Shown in pieces: positions 26,607 to 34,736 of a stretch of 64,000 nucleotides of DNA. This stretch comes from an uncultured Alphaproteobacteria bacterium. Its GTDB lineage: Bacteria; Pseudomonadota; Alphaproteobacteria; HIMB59. The stretch lies in NCBI GenBank assembly GCA_902509695.1, contig CABWYP010000002.1:1-64000 (forward strand). Reading direction: 5' to 3'. The notes under the pieces were generated by a model. It ran no database searches and was not told where the DNA came from. It worked only from the letters and a program-made list of their open reading frames with translations. Numbering within the stretch: position 1 is the stretch's first letter; the number at the start of each line of letters is the position of its first letter. Both the position numbers and the translations under genes were made by a program.

Positions 26607-27998
26607 ATGGAAAAGAGAACATTTAATTTTTCAAAGGGTTTAGGAATATTTTTTGCTGTTGCTGCTGGTATAGGTACGGCAGTATTAGGTTATGTAGATA
26701 GAACTGATTGGATTCAAGTAGCTTTTTATTCAGTTGCTGTTACCGCATTGGTTTTGTGGGGTTGGCATCATTTTTCTATTAAGTGGTCTTATGGAATATT
26801 TGATAAAAAAGATACTTCAGAAAAAACTGAGAAGAGTGAGGATGTAGCTAAAAGAAGTTTATTTTGGGAGCTAATATCAAGAAATTGGATTGCTGTTACG
26901 GGGTTTTTACTTCTTTTGGCTTTATTCATATTACTATGTTTTCTTGTTCCGGGCTTTTTCTCAGGAAGAACTGTTGTCTCTGCTATAATTTTTCTTGGAT
27001 TTTTAATCCTTGCCTTTGTTGCCTATAAATTTCTTAACATCAATCGAAGTGTTATAATAGGTGTCTCAGTATTAATCGGTCTTTTTATTATAGGTTCAGT
27101 TTCAATCGATGGTTTCTTATCGATTCAAAATATAAAATCAATGTTGGTTTTCGCCTCCTTCTTGGGTCTTGCAACAATTGGTCAAACTCTTGTTGTAATG
27201 TTAGGGGGACTTGATCTTTCAATTCCTTTTTTAATTGGCTCTTCAAACTTAGGGTTAATGTCAATGATCTCTCTTGGTGTACCACCTTGGCTAGCTTTCA
27301 TAGTTATTTTAATATTCGGAATTCTTGTAGGTTTGTTTAATGGCCTGATAAGTTATAATCTCCAAGGACAGGCGCTGATTGTTACGATGGGCGTTGGTTT
27401 CATGTGTGTTGGTGGTGTTCAAATTTTAGTCTCACTCCCAACTGTTACTGGCGGCACTGTCTTTGGCGTAGTACCAGATTGGTTAAAAAATCTAGCATCA
27501 TTAAATGGAAAATTTTTTGGACTCCCAATACCTCCCGTTATTTTAATTTGGATCCTTGCAGCTATCGTACTAATTGTTGGGATGAGACACACTAAATGGG
27601 GAAGAAACTTATATGCCGTTGGGGGTAAGAGACTCTCTGCTGATAGGTTATCAATATCTGAAAGACTTTACTGGGTAGGCGTGTATGTGATTAGTGGTTT
27701 CACATCAGCAGCCACGGGAGCTATGCTTTTAGGTTGGAGTGGTGGAGGCTTCATAGGAGTAGGAGACCAATATTTATTTTTAACAGTTGCTGCAGTTGCT
27801 GTTGGTGGAACCTCTTTGCTAGGAGGTTATGGTGGATACGGATACACCGTAATAGGCTGTCTAGCTTTGCAAGTTATAAGTACATTTCTTGCAGGCCTTG
27901 GTCTTAGTTTTGAGGGACAGCAGTTTATATTTGGTTTATTGATTCTTCCTCTTGTAGCACTGTACTCTAGAGCTCCACATATAAGAGAGCAAATATGA
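26607..27998 (+). CDS. ABC transporter permease with N-terminal membrane extension
   Basis: A 463 aa membrane protein. The standard BPD_transp_2 domain begins near residue 170 (LGLATIGQTLVVMLGGLDLSIPFLIG; GRNLYAVGGKRLSADRLSI; VAVGGTSLLGGYGG). The N-terminal 165 residues add about four hydrophobic segments and a charged Lys/Glu loop (about 68-85). It should pair with the 756 aa permease, the ATPase and the binding protein across the divergent promoter. Its stop (TGA) overlaps the start of a possible 40-codon ORF. Confidence 0.85.
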   Translation: MEKRTFNFSKGLGIFFAVAAGIGTAVLGYVDRTDWIQVAFYSVAVTALVLWGWHHFSIKWSYGIFDKKDTSEKTEKSEDVAKRSLFWELISRNWIAVTGFLLLLALFILLCFLVPGFFSGRTVVSAIIFLGFLILAFVAYKFLNINRSVIIGVSVLIGLFIIGSVSIDGFLSIQNIKSMLVFASFLGLATIGQTLVVMLGGLDLSIPFLIGSSNLGLMSMISLGVPPWLAFIVILIFGILVGLFNGLISYNLQGQALIVTMGVGFMCVGGVQILVSLPTVTGGTVFGVVPDWLKNLASLNGKFFGLPIPPVILIWILAAIVLIVGMRHTKWGRNLYAVGGKRLSADRLSISERLYWVGVYVISGFTSAATGAMLLGWSGGGFIGVGDQYLFLTVAAVAVGGTSLLGGYGGYGYTVIGCLALQVISTFLAGLGLSFEGQQFIFGLLILPLVALYSRAPHIREQI

Positions 27999-28117
27999 TC
28001 AACAGTTTTTTAAAAAATACATATAATAAGGCGGGAATATTCGTTTCATTTGTTGAAACAAAAACTTATAATCACAGTGATTTTACTAATATAGTGATAA
28101 TTAAGAGGAATACATAG
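27995..28117 (+). CDS. possible 40-aa small protein before the rhodopsin gene
   Basis: An ATG overlapping the permease stop (ATGA) opens 40 codons ending TAG 4 bases before the rhodopsin ATG. It fills the whole intergenic gap. The product begins MINSFLKNTYNK and ends in IVIIKRNT; it is basic with a mildly hydrophobic middle and no known motif. The exact fit argues for it. Against it, the gap also holds promoter-like TATAAT, and chance ORFs of 40 codons are not rare. Confidence 0.3.
   Translation: MINSFLKNTYNKAGIFVSFVETKTYNHSDFTNIVIIKRNT
28067..28072 (+). promoter_or_regulatory. possible -10 box of the rhodopsin gene
   Basis: TATAAT lies 49 bases before the rhodopsin ATG, with a weak TTTCAT 17 bases upstream as -35 candidate (28044-28049). 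Just upstream is a short hairpin, GTTTCA/TGAAAC. A palindrome-like AATCACAGTGATT (28070-28082) overlaps the box and could be an operator. A separate promoter would allow rhodopsin and flotillin to be made independently of the transporter. Confidence 0.3.
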
Positions 28118-28121
28118 GTAA

Positions 28122-28820
28122 ATGAATAAAATGTTGTTACCCTACGACATAGTAGGTGGGTCTTTCTGGTTAATTTCTGTAGCGATGATTGGAGCTACTT
28201 TATTCTTCTTTTTTGAGAGAAGCAAAGTTAGTGTTAGATGGCATACCCCAATGACAATGATTGCAGTTGTCTGCCTTATGTCCTCTATCCATTACTTCTT
28301 CATTAAAAATTTATGGGTAGTGAGCGGTACTGCACCTACCATTCTAAGATATATTGATTGGTTTTTAAATTTCCCAATGCAGGTATTAATTTTTTATGCG
28401 ATGCTAATGTCAGTTGTAAAAGTAAAACAAGGCATGTTTTGGAGATTACTAGTGGGAACGCTAGTATTCATTGTTGCAGAATTTTTGGGAGCTGCTGGAT
28501 ACATGAGCAAGACCCTAGGTTTTATTGTGGGTCTAGTTGGTTGGCTGTATATCCTAGGAGAGCTTTATGTAGGTGAGGCTGGGAGAGCAAATGCTAAATG
28601 CGGTAATGAAAATATCCAAATGGCTTTCTTTTCTAATAGATTAATACTGACTATTGGGTGGGCTATTTATCCTATGGGATATTTTATTGAACATTTGGGC
28701 GGTGGAATTGATCCAAATAGTGTAAACATCATTTATAATCTTGCAGATTTTCTTAATAAAATTGTCTTTGGTATGATTATCTATAAGGCAGCAACACAGG
28801 ACACGAGAGCTAATGCTTAA
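28122..28820 (+). CDS. microbial rhodopsin, proteorhodopsin family, with D-N-I motif
   Basis: A 232 aa seven-helix retinal protein. Compared with green proteorhodopsin (offset 18), it keeps His57 (H75), Asp79 (D97, Schiff-base counter-ion and proton acceptor) and the retinal lysine Lys213 (K231, in LADFLNKIVFG). Gln87 at position 105 predicts blue-light tuning. The donor position E108 is Ile90 and T101 is Asn83, so the pump triad D-T-E reads D-N-I. Without the carboxylate donor, fast pumping is doubtful; slow pumping or sensing is possible. No carotenoid or blh gene is in the window. Flotillin follows after 30 bases. Confidence 0.93.
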   Translation: MNKMLLPYDIVGGSFWLISVAMIGATLFFFFERSKVSVRWHTPMTMIAVVCLMSSIHYFFIKNLWVVSGTAPTILRYIDWFLNFPMQVLIFYAMLMSVVKVKQGMFWRLLVGTLVFIVAEFLGAAGYMSKTLGFIVGLVGWLYILGELYVGEAGRANAKCGNENIQMAFFSNRLILTIGWAIYPMGYFIEHLGGGIDPNSVNIIYNLADFLNKIVFGMIIYKAATQDTRANA

Positions 28821-28832
28821 TAAAATCAATCT

Positions 28833-28842
28833 AGGAGGTGAT
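28833..28842 (+). promoter_or_regulatory. full-length Shine-Dalgarno site of the flotillin gene
   Basis: AGGAGGTGAT is a ten-base complement to the usual 3' end of 16S rRNA, much stronger than other sites in this window. Its GGAGG core lies 12 bases before ATG 28851, longer than the typical spacing. It fixes the start of the flotillin-like gene and suggests high, or deliberately slowed, initiation. Confidence 0.6.
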
Positions 28843-28850
28843 ATATAGGT

Positions 28851-30839
28851 ATGAACATTACAAGCGGAGCAGACATTATAGCGGTCATTATTTTAATAGC
28901 TTTAGCAATAGCTATTATTGTTTACTTACTTCACTGGTTATACAGGCGTTCCTCTAAAGAGATTGCATTTGTTAGAACAGGTATGGGCGGTGAGCAAGTT
29001 GTCATTAGCGGTGGTGCCTTTGTTTTACCTATTATCCATAATATTACCTCAGTTGGAATGAAGACATTATGTATCGAGGTTCAAAGAAATGGTAATAAAT
29101 CTTTCATTACAAAAAATAGAATGAGGGCTGAGGTAACAGCCGAATTTTATGTCAGAGTTGCTCCTACTAATGATGCTGTATCAATTGCAGCACAAACGCT
29201 TGGAAATAGAACTTTAGAACCAGATAGTTTAAAAGAATTAGTTCAAGGTAGGTTTGTTGACGGTCTTGGTGTTGTGGCAGCAAAGATGAGCCTAGATGAA
29301 ATCCAAGAAAATCGATCAGAATATATAAAAAAAGTCGCCACTCACGTTGAAGAAGCTATTAAACACACGGGCTTAGAGTTAGAGACTGTTTCTTTAACAT
29401 CTCTAAACCAAGCACCAGTTAGTGTTTTTGATCCGTCTAACACGTTTGATGCAGAAGGTCTTACTCAAATCACTGAGTTTACTCAATCAAGAAAAAAGAA
29501 AAGAAACGACATTGAAAAGGATACTGAGGTCAGCATTAGGAATAAAAACCTTCAGTCAATTAAACAGACTTTGGAAATAGAAAAAGAAGAAGAATTTTCT
29601 AAATACCAACAAAAAAGAGAAATTGAACAGCAAAGAGCTATTGAAAATACTGAAACTGTTAAAACAAAATCTGAAAAAGAAAAAGAGTCAGAGCTTGCTG
29701 AAATATCCTCCCAAAAAGATATTGAAATTGCAAGAATTGGTAAAAAAGATTTTGTTGAAATGGAAAAAAGCATTCAAGAAACGAAACTTATACAAGAAAT
29801 TGAAAAAAGAAGAAAAGATCAAAACGAATTCAGAAAACAAACCGATATTGAAATCAAACAAAGAGATGTTGATACAGAAAAATCAATTCTCGAGCTTGAA
29901 CGTGATGTAGAATTTAGTCGTTTAGAAAAGCAACGCTCAGTTGATATAAAGTTAGCGGAAGAAAAAGCTCAGACTGCAAAAGAAGAGGCTAAAAAAAGAT
30001 ATGAATCAGAAGAGGCTTATATTATGGCAGAAGAGCAAATTAAAAATGCTAAAACAGCTCAACAAAAAAATGTTGACTCTTTTAAGATTGCCGCTGAGCA
30101 GGAAACAAGAGTTCTTGATATTGAAAAAGCTAAAAGAATTGAAATAGAAGAAAAACAAAAGCAACAAGAGGTTTTAGAAAAATCTAAAAATGTTTTAAAA
30201 ACAAAGATGGAAGAAGAAGTAGCTCGAGCGAAAGCAGTTGAGGCGGAAGAAAAAGTTAATTCTATAAGAGATATTGAACAGGCTGAAAAAGCAAAAGCTC
30301 TTGGTGTTATTGATGCAAGCAAGAATGCAGAAAGAGAAAAACTAGCTGCTATGGCTGCAAAGATTAGGTATGAAATCGAAGCATCTGGTAAGAAAGCTCT
30401 AAATGAGGCTGAAAATTTAAGAAGTGATGCAAGTAGAAGAAGCGCACTAAGATTAAAGTTAGCTGAAAAGATTGAAGGTATTATCAGAGAGTGGGTCAAA
30501 CCAATGCAAAATATTGACTCCATCAAAGTTGTTGATGTAAATGGCCTACCTGGTTTCAGTCAAGGAGGTTCTTCCTCAACCGATGGAAGTGGGTCTGAGG
30601 GTTCCTCAGCTTCATATGGAGGAGACTCAAAAAAAGGATCGCTGGCTGATAATGTTGTCAACTCTGCACTTAGGTATAGAGCACAGCAACCTTTCCTTGA
30701 CAGCCTACTAAAAGAAATAGGAATGTCTCCTGGTGAGGCTAGTAATATTAGAAATATCTTAGGTGATTATGAAGATCCAAAAAAAGATAAACACATGAGA
30801 TTTGACGAAGATAAAAATAGTAAACCAAAAAAGAAATAG
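28851..30839 (+). CDS. flotillin/YqiK-like SPFH-domain membrane protein
   Basis: A 662 aa raft-scaffold-like protein. There is one N-terminal membrane helix (about 9-28), then an SPFH/PHB domain at about 35-190 (VRTGMGGEQVVISGGAFVLP; NRMRAEVTAEFYVRV; GLELETVSLTSLNQ). A very long Glu/Lys/Arg coiled coil follows over about 205-540, then a Gly/Ser-rich linker (570-600) and a C-terminal helical piece with a Lys-rich end. Flotillins assemble membrane microdomains. Its place between a rhodopsin and transport and catabolic genes suggests it organises one of them; no NfeD partner gene is visible. Confidence 0.88.
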   Translation: MNITSGADIIAVIILIALAIAIIVYLLHWLYRRSSKEIAFVRTGMGGEQVVISGGAFVLPIIHNITSVGMKTLCIEVQRNGNKSFITKNRMRAEVTAEFYVRVAPTNDAVSIAAQTLGNRTLEPDSLKELVQGRFVDGLGVVAAKMSLDEIQENRSEYIKKVATHVEEAIKHTGLELETVSLTSLNQAPVSVFDPSNTFDAEGLTQITEFTQSRKKKRNDIEKDTEVSIRNKNLQSIKQTLEIEKEEEFSKYQQKREIEQQRAIENTETVKTKSEKEKESELAEISSQKDIEIARIGKKDFVEMEKSIQETKLIQEIEKRRKDQNEFRKQTDIEIKQRDVDTEKSILELERDVEFSRLEKQRSVDIKLAEEKAQTAKEEAKKRYESEEAYIMAEEQIKNAKTAQQKNVDSFKIAAEQETRVLDIEKAKRIEIEEKQKQQEVLEKSKNVLKTKMEEEVARAKAVEAEEKVNSIRDIEQAEKAKALGVIDASKNAEREKLAAMAAKIRYEIEASGKKALNEAENLRSDASRRSALRLKLAEKIEGIIREWVKPMQNIDSIKVVDVNGLPGFSQGGSSSTDGSGSEGSSASYGGDSKKGSLADNVVNSALRYRAQQPFLDSLLKEIGMSPGEASNIRNILGDYEDPKKDKHMRFDEDKNSKPKKK

Positions 30840-30848
30840 GAATAAACT

Positions 30849-31238
30849 ATGAGCATAGATATAAAATCTTGGGCTAAGAAATTTAAAGATCTTACAGAGA
30901 GCGACGAGACAATTAAAGCAATGGCTAAATATTACACTTGTTCATTCCTTTTTGATATGGGAAGTGCAAAAGTAATAATAGAAATGCATGATGGTAAAGT
31001 TAAAAACATTAATACAAATCCTGGAGGACTTGATCCATATGACTTCGCGCTAAGAGCGTCAGAAAACACTTGGAGAGAATTTGCTAGACCAGTTCCTAAA
31101 CCTATGTATCACGGTATTTATGCAGCTTCATTTAGAAGAGATCTTTTGATCGAGGGAAATCATTTGATTTTAATGCAAAATTTAAGAAATTTTGTTGTTC
31201 AGTTTGAACTTTTAAGAAAAGTAGGAGTGCCAGTATGA
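30849..31238 (+). CDS. small SCP2-like (sterol-carrier fold) protein
   Basis: A 129 aa soluble protein whose middle resembles SCP2-type lipid-binding domains (CSFLFDMGSAKVIIEMHDGKV, then a helix DPYDFALRASENTWREFA, and a late MQNLRNFVVQFELLRKVG helix). Starts 9 bases after the flotillin gene. A lipid or hydrophobic-ligand role would suit the flotillin neighbour, but the family assignment rests on pattern only. Confidence 0.6.
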   Translation: MSIDIKSWAKKFKDLTESDETIKAMAKYYTCSFLFDMGSAKVIIEMHDGKVKNINTNPGGLDPYDFALRASENTWREFARPVPKPMYHGIYAASFRRDLLIEGNHLILMQNLRNFVVQFELLRKVGVPV

Positions 31239-31266
31239 TATTAGTTTTTAGTAAGGAGAGTTTTTA

Positions 31267-32130
31267 ATGGCTGTCAAGCACCATGATCCAATCGGAAGAT
31301 ACGTTACAATTGAAGTTGATGGTCAACAATATAAAGTTTTTTATCTCTCAAATGGAAAAGGAACCCCATTAGTATGTCAACATACAGCTGGTTGCCATAA
31401 TCATCAATGGAGAGGACTTCTTGAAGATGATGAGATTACTCAAAACTATCAGGTAATAGCTTATGATCTGCCAAGGCATGGAAAATCAGATCCAGCACAT
31501 AATACTGAATGGTGGAAAGAAGAATATAAGCTTACTGCTGAGCACTATTGCAATTTTATCTTGGAGCTTTGCAAGGCTTTAGACCTAGATAATCCAATTT
31601 TTATGGGATCTTCATTTGGAGGAAATGTAGCTCTACAGCTAGCATTAAAATATCCAAATAAATTTAAGGCAGTGATCCCAGTTGAAGCTGCACACTATTC
31701 TCCAGGTTTTTATATTGATTGGTGGAGACATCCTCATGCCAACGCCGCACAAGTTTGTGGTAGTGGTGTTTGGGATTTAATGGCGCCTCAATCCCCTGAT
31801 ATGGATCGCTGGCTTACATGGCATTACTACACTCAAGGCTCTGAAGCCTTTAAAGGCGATCTTCATTTTTACTCTGTAGATCATGATTTGAGAGATGAAC
31901 TTCAGAATATAGATGGCCATAAATGTCCTGTTATTATGCTTACTGGTGATTACGATTATTTAACACCACCAGAGGCTACTGAGGACACTGCAAGGCAAAT
32001 CAAAGGAGGAGTTTATATTGAAATGAAGGATATAGGTCACTTCCCAATGAGTGAAAATCATGAGCTTTTTAGAGTTTATTTATTAGAGGCATTAAGAATT
32101 ATTAAGGAAAAAACTGAATATAATTCTTAA
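31267..32130 (+). CDS. alpha/beta-fold hydrolase
   Basis: A 287 aa hydrolase. The nucleophile is Ser116 in GSSFGG, with the acid in LTGDYDYLTPP and the histidine in IGHFPMSENHE. The oxyanion-side QHTAGCHNHQWRG and AYDLPRHGKSD are typical. A clear AAGGAG ribosome site precedes ATG 31267. Neighbours (amidohydrolase subunits, symporter) suggest it cleaves an ester or amide in the same pathway; the substrate is not readable. Confidence 0.82.
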   Translation: MAVKHHDPIGRYVTIEVDGQQYKVFYLSNGKGTPLVCQHTAGCHNHQWRGLLEDDEITQNYQVIAYDLPRHGKSDPAHNTEWWKEEYKLTAEHYCNFILELCKALDLDNPIFMGSSFGGNVALQLALKYPNKFKAVIPVEAAHYSPGFYIDWWRHPHANAAQVCGSGVWDLMAPQSPDMDRWLTWHYYTQGSEAFKGDLHFYSVDHDLRDELQNIDGHKCPVIMLTGDYDYLTPPEATEDTARQIKGGVYIEMKDIGHFPMSENHELFRVYLLEALRIIKEKTEYNS

Positions 32131-32144
32131 TTTAACATTCTATT

Positions 32145-34199
32145 ATGTTAGCTAATTTATATTGGTTTTTTTTCTTTCTAATTGTTTATTGGAGCTTTTG
32201 TTTATTTTGGGGAGCCAGAACATTAAGAAAAAATAATTCACCTGAGTCTTATTATCTAGCTAACAGAAGTATTTCATCGTGGGTTTTCTTTTTCTCGGCT
32301 ACAGCAGCTACATTTGCTGGCATAACAATAATTACTTATCCATCTTTAATATATGCTGATGGATACTCATTCTTAGCAACAGCTGCAATTGTAATTACTA
32401 TTCCTTTAGGAAGTATTTTATTTTTTAAACGACAGTGGATGTTAAGTAGAAAATATAACCTCATTACACCGGGTGAAATGTACTATAAATATTATAAAAG
32501 TCATACGTTGCGAATTACAATTTTAATTATTGCATTATTTTTTGCTGTACCTTTCTTAGGTATTATTATTGGCACAACAGGAAATATGGTTGAATTCATA
32601 AGTGCTGGTGAATTGGGTAGAGACTCTGCAATGTGGGTATTAACAGCAGTTGTTTTATTTTATGTTGTTTCAGGGGGCTTTAAACCAATGATTAGCATTG
32701 GAGTCCTCCAATCTTGGTTATTTTTTATTTTATTCATATCAATTGGTTTTGGTGCTTTTTATTATTTAGGTGGTCTTAATTTTTTTGATGATCTGTCAAC
32801 TGCTAATAATTTTATATCTTTTGGATCTTGGGGGACAACTGAAGGATACGGAGGAGGAGACCTCTCAGGTTTTTTCAACGTTCCTGGTGTAATACAGTGG
32901 GTTGCTGGTCTTGGAAAAAATAATCCATCAGGTGGGCCATGGACTGCAGTAATGATATTGTCATTTACGCTTTCTTATATGGGTATCATTTTATCTCCAA
33001 CATTTTCAATGTGGAGCTATAGCGTCAAATCTCCAAAATCTTTTTATTATTTCCAAATTTGGGGCTCGGGAGCCATAGTTGGTGTATTTTTGTTTATCTT
33101 TGCGGCTTTATTAGGTGTTGGTGCTAATTTATTAGGTGCCAATTCTTCAGTGAATTTAAATGGGTTTGCGATTAATCAATTATTACCAGAATTAGACTTT
33201 AATAATATTTCTTCTCTTGTATTTACATTTATTGGTAGTTTTAGTTTAGCCTCTCCAATATTAGTAGGACTTTTAGCTATTTGTTTGATTGCGGCACTTC
33301 AATCTACACTCGCTGCTTTTTTGATGACTTCAGGCAGTATGGTAGCAAGAGATCTTTACAGACCCTATATTGATAAAGAACCTTCATGGAAAAGAGAATT
33401 ATTAGTAGCTAGACTTGCTATGCTTCTCATTTGCCTAGCAGCTCTTTACCTTGCTACATTTTTTGAAACATCTCTAATACTTTTAGGTGGATTAGCCATA
33501 GCTTTTGGTTTTCAGTTATTCCCTGTTTTGCTGGGTATGATTTGGTTTCCTTGGATTACTAGAACAGGAGCCACCCTAGGTCTTATTACAGGAATGTTTT
33601 TTGTAATTCTAGCAGAAACATTTGGTCATAAATTAACAGGCAATGCATTACCATGGGGAAGATGGCCTCTTACTATTTACTCCGGCCTGTGGGGATTATT
33701 TTTTAATGTTATTGTTTGTTTTTTATCCTCTGCTTTTTCTAGTAATGATATTGATAAAGATCATCGACAGAGTTTTCATAATTTTATGAATGATCATATG
33801 GGCATTCATCATTCAAGAAAAAAAATTAAGTCATTAGCATATGTCTTATTTTTGATTTGGGCTTTCTTTTCCATAGGTCCAGGTTTGATATTTGGAAATT
33901 TAATTTTTGGAAGTTCTGATCAGCCTTATGATAAGTGGGTTATGGGAATCCCTTCTCTTTGGGCATATCAAATTATTTGGTGGGCTATCGGTGTTCTTTT
34001 AATTTGGTTTATGGCAAATAAGCTTGATTTATCTACACTTCCAAAAAAACCAATTTTAAATGGAGATGAGTTTTCAGTCCCCGATGATGTCGAGGAAAAA
34101 GGAAATTACATTGATAAAATGGGAGGTGGATATGGTTGGCCACTGATACTAATAGGCATGGCTGTGGCTACAGTTATCCTCTCAGTTTATGCGTTATGA
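32145..34199 (+). CDS. sodium:solute symporter family protein
   Basis: A 684 aa membrane transporter, longer than the usual 500-600. It has the SSS pattern near the N-terminus (SPESYYLANRSISSWVFFFSATAATFAG), around 13 or more hydrophobic helices, and the helix-9 region with FLMTSGSMVARDLYRPYI typical of the family. The C-terminal 110 residues add a polar loop and two more helices. The symporter stop overlaps a 37-codon ORF, which is followed by the dimethylformamidase-like genes. It probably imports their substrate with Na+. Confidence 0.83.
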   Translation: MLANLYWFFFFLIVYWSFCLFWGARTLRKNNSPESYYLANRSISSWVFFFSATAATFAGITIITYPSLIYADGYSFLATAAIVITIPLGSILFFKRQWMLSRKYNLITPGEMYYKYYKSHTLRITILIIALFFAVPFLGIIIGTTGNMVEFISAGELGRDSAMWVLTAVVLFYVVSGGFKPMISIGVLQSWLFFILFISIGFGAFYYLGGLNFFDDLSTANNFISFGSWGTTEGYGGGDLSGFFNVPGVIQWVAGLGKNNPSGGPWTAVMILSFTLSYMGIILSPTFSMWSYSVKSPKSFYYFQIWGSGAIVGVFLFIFAALLGVGANLLGANSSVNLNGFAINQLLPELDFNNISSLVFTFIGSFSLASPILVGLLAICLIAALQSTLAAFLMTSGSMVARDLYRPYIDKEPSWKRELLVARLAMLLICLAALYLATFFETSLILLGGLAIAFGFQLFPVLLGMIWFPWITRTGATLGLITGMFFVILAETFGHKLTGNALPWGRWPLTIYSGLWGLFFNVIVCFLSSAFSSNDIDKDHRQSFHNFMNDHMGIHHSRKKIKSLAYVLFLIWAFFSIGPGLIFGNLIFGSSDQPYDKWVMGIPSLWAYQIIWWAIGVLLIWFMANKLDLSTLPKKPILNGDEFSVPDDVEEKGNYIDKMGGGYGWPLILIGMAVATVILSVYAL

Positions 34200-34309
34200 A
34201 TAACAGAAAACTAGAAAAACCTTTATTTATTGCATCTTTTTTCGTATTCTGTTTCAAATACTGGAACGAAAAACTGTTTGAGGAGACAAGAGGAACTACA
34301 ATAAAATAA
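34196..34309 (+). CDS. possible 37-aa small membrane protein
   Basis: An ATG overlapping the symporter stop (ATGA) opens 37 codons ending in TAA, whose last base begins the next gene (TAATG). The ORF thus tiles the gap exactly at both ends, which is typical of a real coupled gene. The product has one hydrophobic segment (PLFIASFFVFCF) between charged ends (NNRKLEK, NEKLFEETRG). A small subunit or regulator of the adjacent symporter is a reasonable guess; several SSS transporters have short membrane partners. Confidence 0.5.
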   Translation: MNNRKLEKPLFIASFFVFCFKYWNEKLFEETRGTTIK

Positions 34310-34734
34310 TGTCAGATTTTAGCTATAAACAACCTTCAAATGTGCAACTTAATAAAGGTCATAAACACACCGATGATTTTATAACAAAAAAATATATTTT
34401 ACCTATGCTAAGAGACCCTCAAAAATTAAAGGCTCTCATAGAAGAGCATAGGGCGACCCCAATTGGAAGAGCTGCTACAAGAGACCATGGTGTAATACAG
34501 CATAGTCAAGATCTGCAAACGCTTTTAGATAAACTCAGAAGGGGCAGTAAAGAAAATGGCTTTGTCACTATCTGCCTAAAATTACATGAGGATTATAGAA
34601 TTGGATTAACTACCGGTGTGAGAGGAGAGCCGGTTGAAATAACTGAAGACTCCTATTCATCTGAGGAAGCATGTGAACATGCTATCTTTTTAAAAAGAAT
34701 AAACAGATTACTTGAAGAATATAGTGGAGAATAA
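34309..34734 (+). CDS. N,N-dimethylformamidase small (alpha) subunit-like protein
   Basis: A 141 aa protein. Its C-terminal part (SSEEACEHAIFLKRINRLLEEY) closely follows the pattern of the Paracoccus dimethylformamidase small subunit (EEEAMHAVFLRRIEDVRAEL, recalled from memory), and the preceding DYRIGLTTGVRGEP also fits. The N-terminal half is basic and helical. The large-subunit gene begins 2 bases after its stop, as in known dmfA1-dmfA2 pairs. Together they would hydrolyse a formamide or similar amide. Confidence 0.75.
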   Translation: MSDFSYKQPSNVQLNKGHKHTDDFITKKYILPMLRDPQKLKALIEEHRATPIGRAATRDHGVIQHSQDLQTLLDKLRRGSKENGFVTICLKLHEDYRIGLTTGVRGEPVEITEDSYSSEEACEHAIFLKRINRLLEEYSGE

Positions 34735-34736
34735 GA

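Noticed and set aside
28122..28820. Rhodopsin as a sodium or chloride pump
   Set aside because: Sodium pumps carry N-D-Q and chloride pumps N-T-Q at these positions; this protein keeps Asp at the acceptor and has Asn and Ile at the others.
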